A stretch of 64,000 bases of DNA from Dolomedes plantarius. Taxonomy: Eukaryota > Arthropoda > Arachnida > Araneae > Dolomedidae. Both the position numbers and the translations under genes were made by a program. The notes beneath the pieces were generated by a model. The model saw nothing but the letters and a program-made list of their open reading frames with translations. It was not told the DNA's origin and ran no database searches. Below are positions 10,478-23,984 of the stretch, piece after piece; positions within the stretch are counted from its first letter, which is position 1, and every line of letters starts with the position of its first letter. The DNA lies in the NCBI GenBank assembly GCA_907164885.2, contig OU015491.1, positions 118,947,431 to 119,011,430 of the forward strand. Direction: 5' to 3'.

Positions 10478-10666
10478 GTGAGGACGTCCAACACCATGTC
10501 GTCTACTCCTGGTTTCACCGTCATTCATCCACTTTGCATAAGTACTAACAACTGTAGGTCGCGAACTACCCACGAGTCCTGCAGTTTGGGAAATACTTGT
10601 TCCGAGTCTTCGAGCCATTACAATCTGCCCTCTATCAAAGTCGCTTAGATCCGCAGCCTTTCCCAT
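10478..10666 (-). pseudogene. Tc1-like transposase, N-terminal HTH part
   Basis: Starts [20 protein letters not shown] at 10666 and continues [18 protein letters not shown] to SRRHGVGRP, the paired-like DNA-binding half of a Tc1 transposase with the GRPR-type linker. The frame then runs into the nested transposon at 10477. Joining it in concept to the 7605 side restores the GRPHAIKEKG linker exactly. A longer frame opens upstream at 10741 but lacks similarity before the MGK start. Confidence 0.88.
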
Positions 10667-10811
10667 CACATACGGAAGTAAGTGAAAGAATGATTCTTCA
10701 GACTCTCCAGCATCAGTTAAATACCACTTCCACCTTATCACTATCCTTCCACGTCATCCAGGCGAATTCATTGCAAAATGTAGGAGTGGTCATAATGTTT
10801 TGGATCTTGAG

Positions 10812-10815
<4 letters not shown>

Positions 10816-10904
<89 letters not shown>
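10816..10904. repeat. (TA)n microsatellite
   Basis: TA repeats with one A interruption near 10871, abutting the right end of the Tc1 element. Confidence 0.95.
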
Positions 10905-12003
<1,099 letters not shown>

Positions 12004-12641
12004 TCTATATATAAAACTGTTCCGTAACTGACTGACTGACTGTCTGACAGACAACGGTCAGACCAAACCGCTGGACCTAAAGGGAGATATTTTCCATGGC
12101 GATTCTTCTTTCAGTTTAAGGGTGCATTAAGAAAGATTTTTGAAAAATTCTTCTTAGTATTTATTAAATAAAATTTTTAAGCTGTTTTTGTAAATTTTTA
12201 AAATTTGTATTTTAAATGTTAATCTCAGGCTTATTAAATTTATACCACAAGAAAGATCATATAAATTCCTTTAAAATGAAATCTTATTCGAATATTTTCC
12301 TCCGTATTCTGATTTTTGGTGAATTTTTAAAGATTAATCTTCAGAAATTAGTTTATTAATAGGTGATCACGTGTTCTCTTGTCTTTTTGTGATACATTAA
12401 TTTAATTTTGCGTCACGTGCATAAAAACGAAATAAATTGACAAAAAAATGCTGAAATACGGTAAAAGATAAAATTTAACCACTAGACTAATTGAGGTGGA
12501 AGTTTTTTTAGAATTTAATTCAAATTAGTATGTTTTATGGATATTAAACAAACAAATTTATTTCATGCATTGGCCGTTGTATTTAATTTGAATATTTTCT
12601 TCTACATTATTTTGTCTATAAAAGTATCCGTTACTATTTTT

Positions 12642-12681
<40 letters not shown>

Positions 12682-12762
12682 GCATTAATTACATACATTG
12701 ACCCATTGAACGTTGTATTTAATTTGAATGTATTCCGTAGGGAAGCACGGGTATTCAGCTAG
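12004..12762 (+). mobile_element. Non-autonomous Helitron, copy 1
   Basis: 5' end TCTATATATAAAACTG, followed by GACT repeats and the sub-terminal GGTCAGACCAAACCGCTGG. The 3' end is CTAG (12759-12762), followed by T. A short hairpin, CCGT-AGGGAAGC-ACGG (12735-12750), lies eight bases upstream of CTAG. A 5'-TC, a 3' hairpin and CTAG with no target duplication are Helitron hallmarks. There is no open frame, so it depends on a Rep/helicase encoded elsewhere. It is the only copy on the plus strand; four others lie on the minus strand. Confidence 0.75.
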
Positions 12763-15361
12763 TTTTTATATATGAACGCACATGTATAAGCGCAATTTCT
12801 GGACTACTTTAAGAGTTTAACGGATTTTTTTGGCGTGTGTAAAAGTTTCGTCAAAATCTATGGGAAAAGAATCCAATATTTTGATGCTATCTGTAGACCA
12901 GTGGTATTTTTAAAGAGGTGGGGAGCCACTGGTGTGTAAAAGTTTTCAATATAAGAGATAGAAAACGCCGAGTTTCGCAGACTTTTCTCTAAACGTGTAT
13001 CACTGCTTAGTTTCGAACTGCAGCAGTAAAAGGTATTTCATAAGAAAAGTTTAGCTGAAAAAAAAGGACTTTCATTGACCGAAATTTAAATTCTATTTCT
13101 GACGATCATCAGTAGGATCTATAACATCAAATGAAATGAAATTGATTCTAAATTTACTGAATTATGAAAGTTACCCAATTTATCGTTCTTTATGGGATTT
13201 TCAGGGAGAAAAGAAAATACTAGAATTTGAATTTGCATTTTTTATTCTATTTATCGTTTAGGAGAAATCATGTTATTGTAATAATAGTGTTATTGTAATA
13301 GAATCTAAGCAAATGTTAATTTGTATGGAAGTGGTTATTTACTGCACAAATAGTACTCATACAGGCATTCGATAATACCTATTGGAATGATAAAGATATT
13401 CTAATTGTGTTTATTCATTTAATAATAATGTTCATTAATATAGAAATATCATTGTAGTAGTGTTGGCAATACATATTTACAAATTTTGAATCATGTTTAT
13501 ATATTTAATTAGATATTAATTGAAAGAGTAAATATTTAGATGTCTTGAAAAACGTTGAGTATAGTGGCTAGTTCATATGTTTTAGAAGAGTAAAGAGTCA
13601 AAATAGAAATGTGTTATGCTGTAAAAATAGAAAAAGTAAAGTATAACTACGAGGCATAGCAGATGATTCACAATGTATGCAATGTGTAAAATTATTGTTA
13701 ATTGTATGTTAATTGAAAAATTGGATCGCAATGTGTAAAGTTTAAAGTAAGAAAAGATTATGATTAGAATGTATGCATTGTGTAGAATTAGTAATGGTGT
13801 TATTAGTAAATGCGAAATGTATAAAAATATCTGGGTATAATACATTTAAAAAGTATAGGGTTAAAAATAAAGTAAATTGTTAAAATAAACAGCAAAGCAA
13901 AGTTATAATACTAAGGTAAAGTAATAGAAAAAATAAACATATTGAGAATATAAAAGAACAATAAATAAATAAGTGTAAAAAAAATGATGATGAAAATAAT
14001 TTCAATTATATTAATTACTAGGTGTATAATGTGTTATGTAAATTAAAAATGGGGGGGGGACAAGTTAATTGCAACACAGGAGCCACCATAGAAATAGTTT
14101 GAAATTAAATTTTAAATTATTTTTTTTAATTCATTTTTTTATTATTTAGTGCCGCGTGACCCTGTCTCCGGACCTGCGGGTCCGAAGTCGAGAGGAAGCT
14201 GTCGAGATGACTGGGCATCAATTTTAACGTGTGTTTTTTTTAGGCGGGACGTGTTAGCTTTCGCATATTATCGTTTACGATCGAAAATTGTTACATTTTG
14301 GAAACTGTATAAGTGTCATGCTTACATGCATATCTCCGACTTGAACAGCTTCGCATCTCAATTCTTCACTAATTTCAAATCTTTCCAACACATTCTATTA
14401 TAAATATACTTATTATAAAATATTATCTAAATTTTACGGTAAAATTCTTTCTATAGAATGCAAAAAATAATGCGAATTCTTATTATGCTCTTATCCATGA
14501 TAGTTAAATAATTATTTTCATATTCGTTCCTATCTTTATTAATATGACAAACAAAGAACTGTTTTCTAAGAAACTCTTTCAAAAATAAAGTTATTTCCTT
14601 TAATAAACCAGTAAATATTATTTTTCCAACGTCACCTTTTAATAAATACCGTAACGTACTTGGTAGAACTATATGTATTTGTTATTGAATTTAAAATTGC
14701 TGTTTTTTGAGCTCGTTATTAAAGTAATTTTATCCTTTAAAGTTCTTTTATAGAAATTTGTATAAAGAATGACAGTATATAGAATTTTCATATTTTTTTT
14801 AAAATTCTATTTACTGTCGCATTTAGGTAGCGGGAGCTGTTGATAAATTGCTTATTAATTTTGCTAAATATTTTAAATTGACCATTTACCATCCTTACAT
14901 ATATCGCGCAATCTTGTTTTGCCTGAGGCAGCAGAATCAGTTTGTTTTTCCTTACTGTTATCTACAGTTAACCGAAATAAACTCGCTTACAACATTTATT
15001 TTCAATGAATCAGGGTTTTTTTTTCAACTTTTACTAATTTTTTTTTGCTTTTGTTGTAGTATTTGTTTTGTAATGTCTTCTTTATACCGCATCAAAGGAT
15101 AGTTAATTTAGTTGACTATCTCGAAAGACGTTCCTGTTTCTTGCTTTTGGAAAATACCGACTTGAAAGAAGAATTAATTTTTGCCATCCGATGTTTTCAC
15201 AAAATCTAGAGATTTTTATTTTGTAAATTTCTTTGAAGGGTTTTCATTAACCTCTATTGATTGCAACATTTTTTTTCTAAATTTTACTTACTAAAATACC
15301 GAATCATTTCCCTTTCATTTTCCTAGTTTAAGACATTGCATTATAGTGTACATATACATTT

Positions 15362-15363
<2 letters not shown>
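12763..15363. other. Gene-free AT-rich stretch
   Basis: I see no supported gene in 2.6 kb. A G run (14049-14058) and a GC-richer patch (14150-14215) stand out. The patch contains CCGGACCTGCGGGTCCG, a short imperfect palindrome. A minus-strand frame at 13582-13845 is only AT-biased low complexity. Confidence 0.5.

Positions 15364-15427
<64 letters not shown>
15364..15427. repeat. (CA)n-(TA)n compound microsatellite
   Basis: About 22 bp of CA followed by about 42 bp of TA. Confidence 0.95.
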
Positions 15428-15428
<1 letters not shown>

Positions 15429-15443
15429 CACACGTACTATATA

Positions 15444-15605
15444 CAGTCAAATTTCTCTATGGCAGTCAGTGATGGTTCCGAAAAAAGTGGCCGTTTTGAG
15501 GGATGGCCGTCGAAAAGAGGTATCCATAAAATTGACTCTATGGAGTCTGTAATTGGTTGTGAACAAAATATAGCCGTTTAGAAGGGGTGGCCGTCGAATA
15601 AAACT
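15444..15605 (+). mobile_element. Pogo/Tigger-like terminal fragment
   Basis: Begins ACAGTCAAATTTCTCTATGG and carries repeated GTGGCCGT / GATGGCCGTCG blocks, the style of pogo/Tigger-type inverted ends (CAGTCAAACCTC...CGGCC). No right-hand partner was found nearby, so this is a fragment. The family assignment is by resemblance only. Confidence 0.4.
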
Positions 15606-15905
15606 CAGCCTTAACACATGAAATATTTTATTTGATCACTCCTCTAACCTTCTGGCCCAACTCGAAAAGCACGCCGTATCACCACCAAGTCTATACGTGT
15701 ACTACCATCAGACACTATTTTACAAACATCAGTTTATGCCTTTTTAAGTCCTCTCCTCCTGACATTCAATGATAATAGACTCGTCCGAAAACCAAAAATC
15801 TGCTAACAGAGGCTAGTTTGTGAGTTCCTCTACCACGAAATTGTAGTTAAAGTTACTCTTCCACGAGAAATAGCCACAGTTTGTCATGGTCCCGTAGAAA
15901 GGGCC
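15606..15905 (-). repeat. Diverged repeat, copy 1 (with 17745-18060)
   Basis: On the minus strand it aligns with 18060-17745 over about 300 bp at roughly two-thirds identity by eye. Both carry an AATAAA just before the divergence point. Both keep a similar conceptual peptide: copy 1 reads LNVRRRGLKKA then IDLVVIRRAFRVGP, with a stop between them. This looks like the 3' end of an old coding element. I cannot name the protein. Confidence 0.5.
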
Positions 15906-16035
15906 TAAACACGCGTTAAATACGATTCCCCAAGAGAGAATTCTTTAATATAATATTTATAAATTAAAAGGGGAAATGCATTGAAAAAAGGTAATTTATA
16001 TGACACGGAAAGGTACATAACGTAACATAGGGAAT

Positions 16036-17291
16036 TACACTCATGTCCATAAATTAAGGATAATGTCAGCTCCGGCAAATAAAGGTTCAAAAACAAAACA
16101 AACGTGACTTATTCACTCAGAAAGATTACTCCACTCAGCAGTGTTCTCCCAAGTTTCGGTACACATGTAGGAGGTGTTTGACGGGCTGCAACTCGTCGTC
16201 CAAGCATGTCCCACATATGCTCTATCGGATTCAAGTCAGGTGAGAATGCTGGCCAACGCATACGGGTGATATCCTCAGATTGAAGGCATTCGTTTACGAT
16301 GTTTGCTCGTTGAGGACGGGCGTTGTCATCCCTAAACACAAATTCTGCGACCATGGCACCCCTAAACACACGTACATGTTGTTCCAGAATGATGTACCGA
16401 TAAATGTGGCCGTTCATGGCTCCGATTTCAACATGCAGTTCTGTTCTGGAGTCCAGTATAATTCCACCCCAAACGAGCATTCCTGCACCACCGTAATGGT
16501 GTCGTACAATGATGTTGTCTTGGTGGTAACGGGTACCTGGAGTCCTCCATATGAAAGTCCGACGTGAATCAGACTGTAAGCTCAACCTGGACTTGTCGGA
16601 AAACATCACACAAGCCCACTGTGACGATGTTCACATTGTATGTTCTCTACTCCAAATCTAATCGCTGCCGAGAGTGAGGTGCCGTGAGCGGAACACATCT
16701 GACAGGCCTGCGAGCATATAGGCCAATATTTCCCAAACGTCTGTACATGGTTTGCCTTGAAACTGTGGTACACGTGGCTGCAGATAGCTAACGAGACAGG
16801 TCGGATGCTGTGCTCCGCCTGCTTCTTTTGGCAGTTACTGCCAAATAACGGTCTTCATTCAGCATTGTAACTCGGGGGCAACCTGTACTGTAACGTCTAC
16901 TGACATTTTCATCATCTCGGAATTGTTGCCTAGGGATGACACTTTGTGCAATGACAAGTTCCTCGGATACTTCCATCTGAGCACGCCCACATTCAAGGCA
17001 GCCGATTATTCTACCACGTAAAAAATCATTCACATGTGTCATAACTATTCGGTTATGGCACTGAGCGGCTTACAGAACGCTTGTGATCAATTTTACTTTG
17101 CTACCATTCCTTATATACCCCTCTCTTACACTCTCGTCGTTGTGACGTACTATCGGCGTCATCTGGTGACTTCATGTAATTTGAATATTATTATTGAAGA
17201 TGTGTGAGATAATTCTGCAGGTGAAAATTTTACTTTAGAGTTCGATTTCCGTGTGAGTCTGAATTATCCTTAATTTATGGACATGATTGTA
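16036..17291 (-). mobile_element. Tc1-like transposon, internally deleted
   Basis: Inverted ends at 16036-16064 and 17263-17291 share TCATGTCCATAAATTAAGG and are nearly identical over 28 bp. They enclose 1.2 kb of transposase sequence on the minus strand. The C-terminal coding end next to the left repeat is shortened. Confidence 0.9.
16109..17042 (-). pseudogene. Tc1-like transposase, broken and C-terminally deleted
   Basis: The N-terminal frame 17042-16788 reads MTHVNDFLRGRIIGCLECG, then an HTH and SRRYSTGCPR. It stops at 16788 and continues in other frames through TVSRQTMYRRLGNIGLYAR and PVRCVPLTAPH. The catalytic part, 16609-16109, has MMFSDKSRLSL (first D, followed by K instead of the usual E), MLVWGGIILDSR, VFRDDNARPQ (second D) and FSPDLNPIEHMWDMLGRR (E). 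After TPPTCVPKLGRTLL the normal ~40-residue C-terminus is missing and the frame ends in flank-derived SGVIFLSE. The damage includes stops, frameshifts and this deletion. Confidence 0.85.
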
Positions 17292-17744
17292 TGTATGCAT
17301 GTGTGCAAGAACGCGTGCGAGCATGGGCATAGAGTCTTAAGGTTATACTACGAAATATATATAGATGTTATTAAATTTCCATGCGTGATCTTTCTACATT
17401 TCATAGTTTTTTTTTAATTGTAGAAATTCAACCATCCTCTAACATCTTGCAGCGTCTCTCCATTAAAATCTGTAATTCCAAATTTTCTGTCGTTTAGTTG
17501 ATGGAGTCGACACTATTCATGCTCTGTTCTGCTTCCGACGTAGCCATAATTTACTATATCCTTTAATGCGAACACATTGCTACTGTTCCACAGTCTTTCA
17601 CTAAAACGGCGTGAAGAAATTAATTGGTTATCCATGAGGATACTCATCGCGGACGGAACCAGCCTCGATGGCTTTTGTTAAAAGTTACAACAGTTCCAAA
17701 AGGTTTAGATGTTTGCCAGAAAGGACAATAACAAATACAACACA

Positions 17745-18060
17745 ATCACACTACATAGAAACCTTTATTTGAACACTTCCACGATTTTTCCCTATTTTCA
17801 GTTTCATGGCCCGATTCAAACGACTCTCCTGATCAGCACCAAGTCCACATGTGTATTGCCAACAGAATATATTTTACGAACGTCAGTCCATATCTTTTCA
17901 AACCCTTTCTCCCTGACATTGTATGACGGTAGATTGTCTGAGAACAACAAATCAGATGATAAATGTTAATTTATGAGTTTCTCTAGCCCTTAATTCCAGC
18001 AAGACTCTTCCACGTAAAATTACTACAGTTTCTCATGGTATCATGGAAAGCCTCGAAATC
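17745..18060 (-). repeat. Diverged repeat, copy 2 (with 15606-15905)
   Basis: On the minus strand the better-preserved copy reads SYNVREKGFEKIWTDVRKI then HVDLVLIRRV before a stop, followed by AATAAA. Same orientation as copy 1. The Tc1 element 16036-17291 lies between them. Confidence 0.5.
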
Positions 18061-18111
18061 AGTAGTTCTTAACATTTTCAAAGATTCGAAACCCTAACCC
18101 TATTACTTACT

Positions 18112-18133
18112 TACTTACACACACACACACACT

Positions 18134-18222
<89 letters not shown>
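18112..18222. repeat. (CA)n-(TA)n compound microsatellite
   Basis: CACA repeats (18118-18150) followed by TA repeats up to the left end of the MITE at 18223. Confidence 0.95.
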
Positions 18223-18224
<2 letters not shown>

Positions 18225-18411
18225 GAGCCGTTTATTTTTGTAAGTGACATAAGTTACTTTGATTTTAAATAGACATATATTTAAAATATTAACGTTTCTC
18301 ACCATCATGATCAAAATTATTTTAATGAAGAAATACCCTTTAAATTGTAATTAAAATTATTATTAACTTGATTTTTCTTTAAATGACCTATGCCATTTTA
18401 AAAATAAACGG

Positions 18412-18416
<5 letters not shown>
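18223..18416. mobile_element. Short MITE in a (TA)n tract
   Basis: A 194-bp element with exact 17-bp inverted ends (ATGAGCCGTTTATTTTT and its complement) and weaker pairing further in (GTGACATAAGTTACTTTGAT against GGCATAGGTCATTTAAAG). Both sides are TA repeats, consistent with a TA target. It has no coding capacity and resembles a mariner-type MITE. Confidence 0.7.

Positions 18417-18443
<27 letters not shown>
18417..18443. repeat. (TA)n microsatellite
   Basis: Continuation of the TA tract on the other side of the MITE. Confidence 0.9.
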
Positions 18444-18447
<4 letters not shown>

Positions 18448-19938
18448 TTTGTATTCATATGGCAAAAAAAGGCTACATTAAATTTTATGTAATACAGCAA
18501 AATCTTAACATTGACAATTAAAAAAGTTTTCGGATTTCATAATATATTATACTGAAATTGATAGGTTATCACATAGTGGTAAAAAAAATCAAAGAAACAA
18601 ATAAAGGATAATCATAATTAGTATATTGCTCCAAGTAATGAAAAAGTTACGAATTCTTTTAATGAGATATTTGAACCAAGCCGTTTTCACTTATTTGAAC
18701 AATATCAGGTGTAATTTTGGATACAGCTATCGCCTGTTTCTCGTGTATATTAGTGAAACTTTCCCGTTATGTAGTTTTTATATTGGTTAAAGTTTAGATA
18801 TCACACTCCCAAAGATAAGATGTTGAAAACTGTAACAAAATTTTAAGTACCTTTTTCGAAAGATTTGGGTATTCTTCTTCGTTAAAAATACAAAATCTTT
18901 TCCGGATTATTTCTAAATATTTTATTTTTAGTGTACGGTCTGCCGACAAAGAAACTAATTCCTTTTATTGTAAAGAAAATTCCGCACGCGATGCGTCAAA
19001 TGTGGCAAATGGATTATCTAACCAATCATACATTTCTGTATTTAAAGACGGAAAATAGTTTACAATTTTGTCTCCTAATAATGACAAATGTTCAGTTATA
19101 TCTGAAATAATTTCTTTTCAGCTTTTCAATTTGAAATGAATCGAATATATCTAATGTATTTCTTGGCATTATGTGATTTTTCCAAAGACAAATATTCTTT
19201 CTTAAATGCTGATAATTTGTCCTTAGCTATCAAAAGATTTTCATTTTTTCCTCGTAGACTTTACTTTACAAAACCAAATTTTTTTTAAATATGGTCTAAT
19301 TATGCTAATTTAAGACACCAAATATCTTTTTTAAGATATATTGCCAAAACATCTTTAATTTAATTTTGAAAAAAAGCTGATAGTTCAGTTTAAATTTCCA
19401 AAATACGACGTAGAACTCAATTCCAATATAACCATCTTACTTCTCTGTGAAAAAGCAAACATTTATACTAAACTTCCATACATGTACAAAGTTGTATGAA
19501 AAATCGTGTTTTTTAAAAGGTCTTAACTTGATGAAATTTACTTTATTCACAAGTAGGTCTAATAGATATTTTAATGATGCCGGCATTGATTTTGAAACTA
19601 TCGATTATTTATTATAAAATAGTCCGTAGATAGGATATTTCGGATTTTTGTCTGTGAAAGGTAAATAAATCCCTTAACTGAGCCTCTTAGTAATGGAGCC
19701 CTATATGAGCAAACACCTACGCATAACTCCCACGGTATTTAAAATTTTTCTAAATATACAATTAAAATATCTCGCCCTAATTTTTCCTTTAGGGAGATGT
19801 TTGGAGATAGATATTGATTCGCTATTTGGTTTTCATTAACAAGAGAGAAGGATCTCAGTAAATGATTTTTGCTGCTGATATCTGTTGATACTTCAATTTA
19901 TAAAGCAAAGAGTTCTTTTGAATGGTTATATGTAACAA
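18444..19938. other. Gene-free AT-rich stretch
   Basis: Nothing recognisable in 1.5 kb. Confidence 0.5.
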
Positions 19939-20886
<948 letters not shown>

Positions 20887-20932
20887 ATTACCTCCCTATT
20901 ATCTGAAATGACTAAATGAATTTTCTTTTAAA

Positions 20933-22339
20933 TACACTCATGGACAAAAAAATTAGCGCACCAAGAAGGAGTCGTCAAAATGAAACGAAATTTTACATAC
21001 GTAATGACTTCTTTGATATAAGTAAATGAAAAGAAAATCAAAGAAAAAGAATAATTTATTTCAGAGAAAAAGGCAAAAGAACGGAGGAGTTAATACTCCG
21101 TTGGACCCCCTCTAGCGCGAATGCACGATGCGATACGATCGGGCATTGAGTCATACAAGTTCTGTATGATGTCTGGAGACATTTCGTTTCATATTTGCTG
21201 TAACCTTGCCTCTAGTTCATTCAAACTCGTGGGATGCCCAACTCGTGGTCCCAAATGATCCCATATATGCTCGATTGGAGACAAATCTGGGGATCGGGCA
21301 GGCCAAGGAAGGGTAGTAACAGTGCGGAGACACCCTTGCCGTATGAGGCCGAGCATTATCTTGTTGAAAAATGGCTTCTGGGAGCCGTTGCATGAGTGGC
21401 AACACATCTGATTACAGGATTTCATGAACATACCGCTGGGCTGCCATGGTGCCACGGAACAATACTAGGTGTGACCGTGTATTGTAGGCAATGGCACCCC
21501 ATACCATCACACCAGCTGTGGGAGCGATGTGTCGCTGTACAGCAAAGGCAGGATTGAATCGTTAACCACGGGCTCTCCACACACGAACACGAATGTCATC
21601 ACTGCCGAGATTGAATCTGGATTCGTCGCTAAAGACGACCTGGTTCCATTCCGCTGCAGTCCAGTTTCCTCGTGCACGGCAAAACTCCAAACGGAGGCGT
21701 CGATGGGTGGGCGTCAAGGGCAGCACACGTAACGGGCGCCGCGATACCAACTGTCCTTCAGCCAGGCGCCTTCGTATGGTTCGAGAAGACACAGAGTCCC
21801 CTAGTGAAGGTACTACCTGTGCCTGGATGGCGGCCGATGAAGCAGTTGGCTGTACGCGTGCATTTATTACGATGTGGCGGTCTTCTCGACGACTGGTCTG
21901 TCGAGGGCGTCCTGAGCCTATTCTTCGTGTACATGACATCTCTCGGGTCCACTGGTCCCAACACCTCCTCACAACACAATCAGAGCGGCCTAATTGACGA
22001 GCTACTCGCCTAGCTGACCACCCAGCTTCCATCATCCCGACGATTCTCCCCCTCTCAAGCTGCGACAACTGCTTATATTGTCTTCGAACACGGCGTAATG
22101 GCATGTCTATCTCAGCTCTTCCTTTGTAAATGATTCAGCACACTCAAACAAGCTTTGGTTGCCTGTTTTATACTCCACAGAGTACGATGTTCAACGCCCT
22201 CTACCGTCTATACGTAATGCGCAATCACGCTGGATTTCTAATCACTTGCATATCTCCCCGACATGTACCTTCATTGCAAGTTTCGTTACGATCCCGCAAT
22301 TATTTCTTGGTGCGCTAATTTTTTTGTCCGTTGAGTGTA
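20933..22339 (-). mobile_element. Tc1-like transposon, family A copy 1
   Basis: 1,407 bp. Inverted ends of about 35 bp start TACACTCA and share AAAAAAATTAGCGCACCAAG with the complement at the right. A second copy of the same family lies at 41972-43408, about 95% similar by eye. Both have their transposase on the minus strand. Confidence 0.92.
21090..22104 (-). pseudogene. Tc1 transposase of family A, copy 1 (broken)
   Basis: Starts MPLRRVRRQYKQLSQLERGR at 22104 and has an N-terminal HTH (GWSARRVARQLGRSDCVV), a GSGRPRQTSRRED linker and a second HTH. VVFSDESRFNLGSDD (first D) follows, up to a stop at 21562 where copy 2 reads through (GERFNPAF). The next part has lost 11 bp near 21330 compared with copy 2, destroying the QQDNARPH frame (second D). 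WPARSPDLSPIEHIWDHLG (E) is present in the 21455-21189 frame. A further stop precedes the C-terminal NEMSPDIIQNLYDSMPDR and GGPTEY, ending at 21090. Confidence 0.88.
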
Positions 22340-23349
22340 TATAAACAGAGACAGGAATTTTCATAACTTCTTTCTTTGTATCATCATCAAACATAATTTT
22401 TATCATTTCGCAACATAGATGTAATAAAAGAGACTCGGCAATAGTTTGCGGTTTTAACTTTCATGCTTTTAATTCTGTAACATTTTATGAGGCAATAACA
22501 GATTTTGTGGAAATTTTCATAGTTTATTTTCAAAAGGTTTTCTTTGTTTTTGCATTCGTATTCAATAATCTTTTGAAATAATATCAATTTTTAAAGAAAG
22601 ATTGATGTGCTTCGTAGTATAGTGACGTTTTAAATTTGCAGGATCCATTGTGCCATTGGACAGTTTATTTGCATTAAATTTCGGCATTTATCATTCTCTT
22701 TCATCTATCCATGCAAATCCAAATTTGAAACATACTTCAAAATATTGGCGATTAATTTTTATTATTTTACAACATATTGATTTAAAAAAGAACACTGTAA
22801 ATTTTGCTGAGAATCGCATTTTCCTTTTAGAAAATTTCAATATGTAGCATTAAGATTGATTTTGTTTTAAATTATAAAAGACAAAAATTAAACGATGATT
22901 AAAGTATTTAGATAAAACCGATAATTGTAGTTGAATAACCATCCTGTTAGTGAAAAACATTTTTATGCAATTTACAAAGTAATAGTAAGTGGAAATTAAA
23001 AAAATTGGAACTATACGTAACTTTAACTATACTTATGTTTAAAAGTTAAGCATAGTTAAAGTAAAGTATAGTATCTTTAATTACATAATTATTAATTAAC
23101 TTTTGAACCTAATAAAAAATTAAATACATAACATAACTTCTAAAACTACTTTCTTCAAATGCTATGAAGGACTGTGGCATAAAAAGGTAAGCTAGCTCTG
23201 GTAGTTGAAACTTTAAATTTAAAAAGACGCATGCTATATGTACAGCAAGCAAGAGCTCCAATGACAAAACATTGCAACGACTACCTCTTCGTGTCCAGCC
23301 GACGTTAGGGAAAACTATATAAAGGTATTCGAATGCTACACTACCAGTG

Positions 23350-23352
<3 letters not shown>
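22340..23352. other. Gene-free AT-rich stretch
   Basis: Nothing recognisable, apart from a local direct and inverted AACTTTAACTATAC-type motif around 23020-23070. Confidence 0.45.

Positions 23353-23388
<36 letters not shown>
23353..23388. repeat. (TA)n microsatellite
   Basis: TA repeats bordering the foldback element. Confidence 0.9.
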
Positions 23389-23394
<6 letters not shown>

Positions 23395-23608
23395 AATGCA
23401 CCTATAATGAGCCATGTCCCTATAATGGGTCGCCCTTTAGAAATGTCGAGAAATTAAGGGTCTATTGTTACCTAAGGCAGTAGAAGGGGTGAGGGTCATT
23501 GGCATGTAGTAGCCAATGACCCTGACCCCTTCTACTACCTTAGGTAACAATAGACCCTTAATTTCTCGACATTTCGAAAGGTCGGCCCATTATAGGTGCA
23601 TTGACCTT
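23388..23608. mobile_element. Foldback (palindromic) element
   Basis: A ~220-bp near-perfect palindrome. The left arm begins AAGGTAAATGCACCTATAATG and the right arm ends CATTATAGGTGCATTGACCTT. The arms match almost continuously to a ~10-base centre near 23500, between GGGTCATTGGC and GCCAATGACCC. The left arm has about 20 extra bases (a second CCTATAATGGG). Both sides are TA repeats. It would form a stable hairpin RNA or DNA. Confidence 0.85.
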
Positions 23609-23984
23609 ATATATGTATATACAGGTTGTCCCATATATACAGCCCAAACTCTGCACAGCCAGATTCCTCGTTGGGAGTACAGAAAAAATGCCAAAGAACT
23701 GTACCTGTACGACCCATAGTTTTCGAGAAAAATACGAAAAACAAAATATGACATCACATCCGACGCAAGGAAATAAAACACTTTATTTGACACATGAACA
23801 GCATTATTTGCATATCTTTTGCAACGATAATGTTCAAAATGTTCGCCGCGCATATCGCGTCATGCATGCACGCGCCGTGGAATGACGTTAAGCCATCGTT
23901 TAACTCGTATTTAAAAGGCTGCATCTTGCAGCTACCGGTATTCTTCACATGGTGTTCATGTATTCCGTTCGTGAATAATGTGAC

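Larger units (their letters stand above)
6721..10815 (-). mobile_element. Tc1-like transposon split by a nested DNA transposon
   Basis: Terminal inverted repeats of 30 bp occupy 6721-6750 and 10786-10815. They share CCAAAACATTATGACCAC and differ at only about three positions. Both ends lie in TA tracts, as expected for TA-targeted insertion. Without the nested 7614-10477 element and one copy of its 8-bp target duplication, the remaining ~1.2 kb encodes a single Tc1-type transposase on the minus strand. The host copy therefore inserted first and was later interrupted. Confidence 0.9.

Noticed and set aside
14149..14403. Open frame starting at a GC-rich patch (PRDPVSGPAGPKSRG)
   Set aside because: No recognisable domain; the rest of the frame is AT-rich and low in information.
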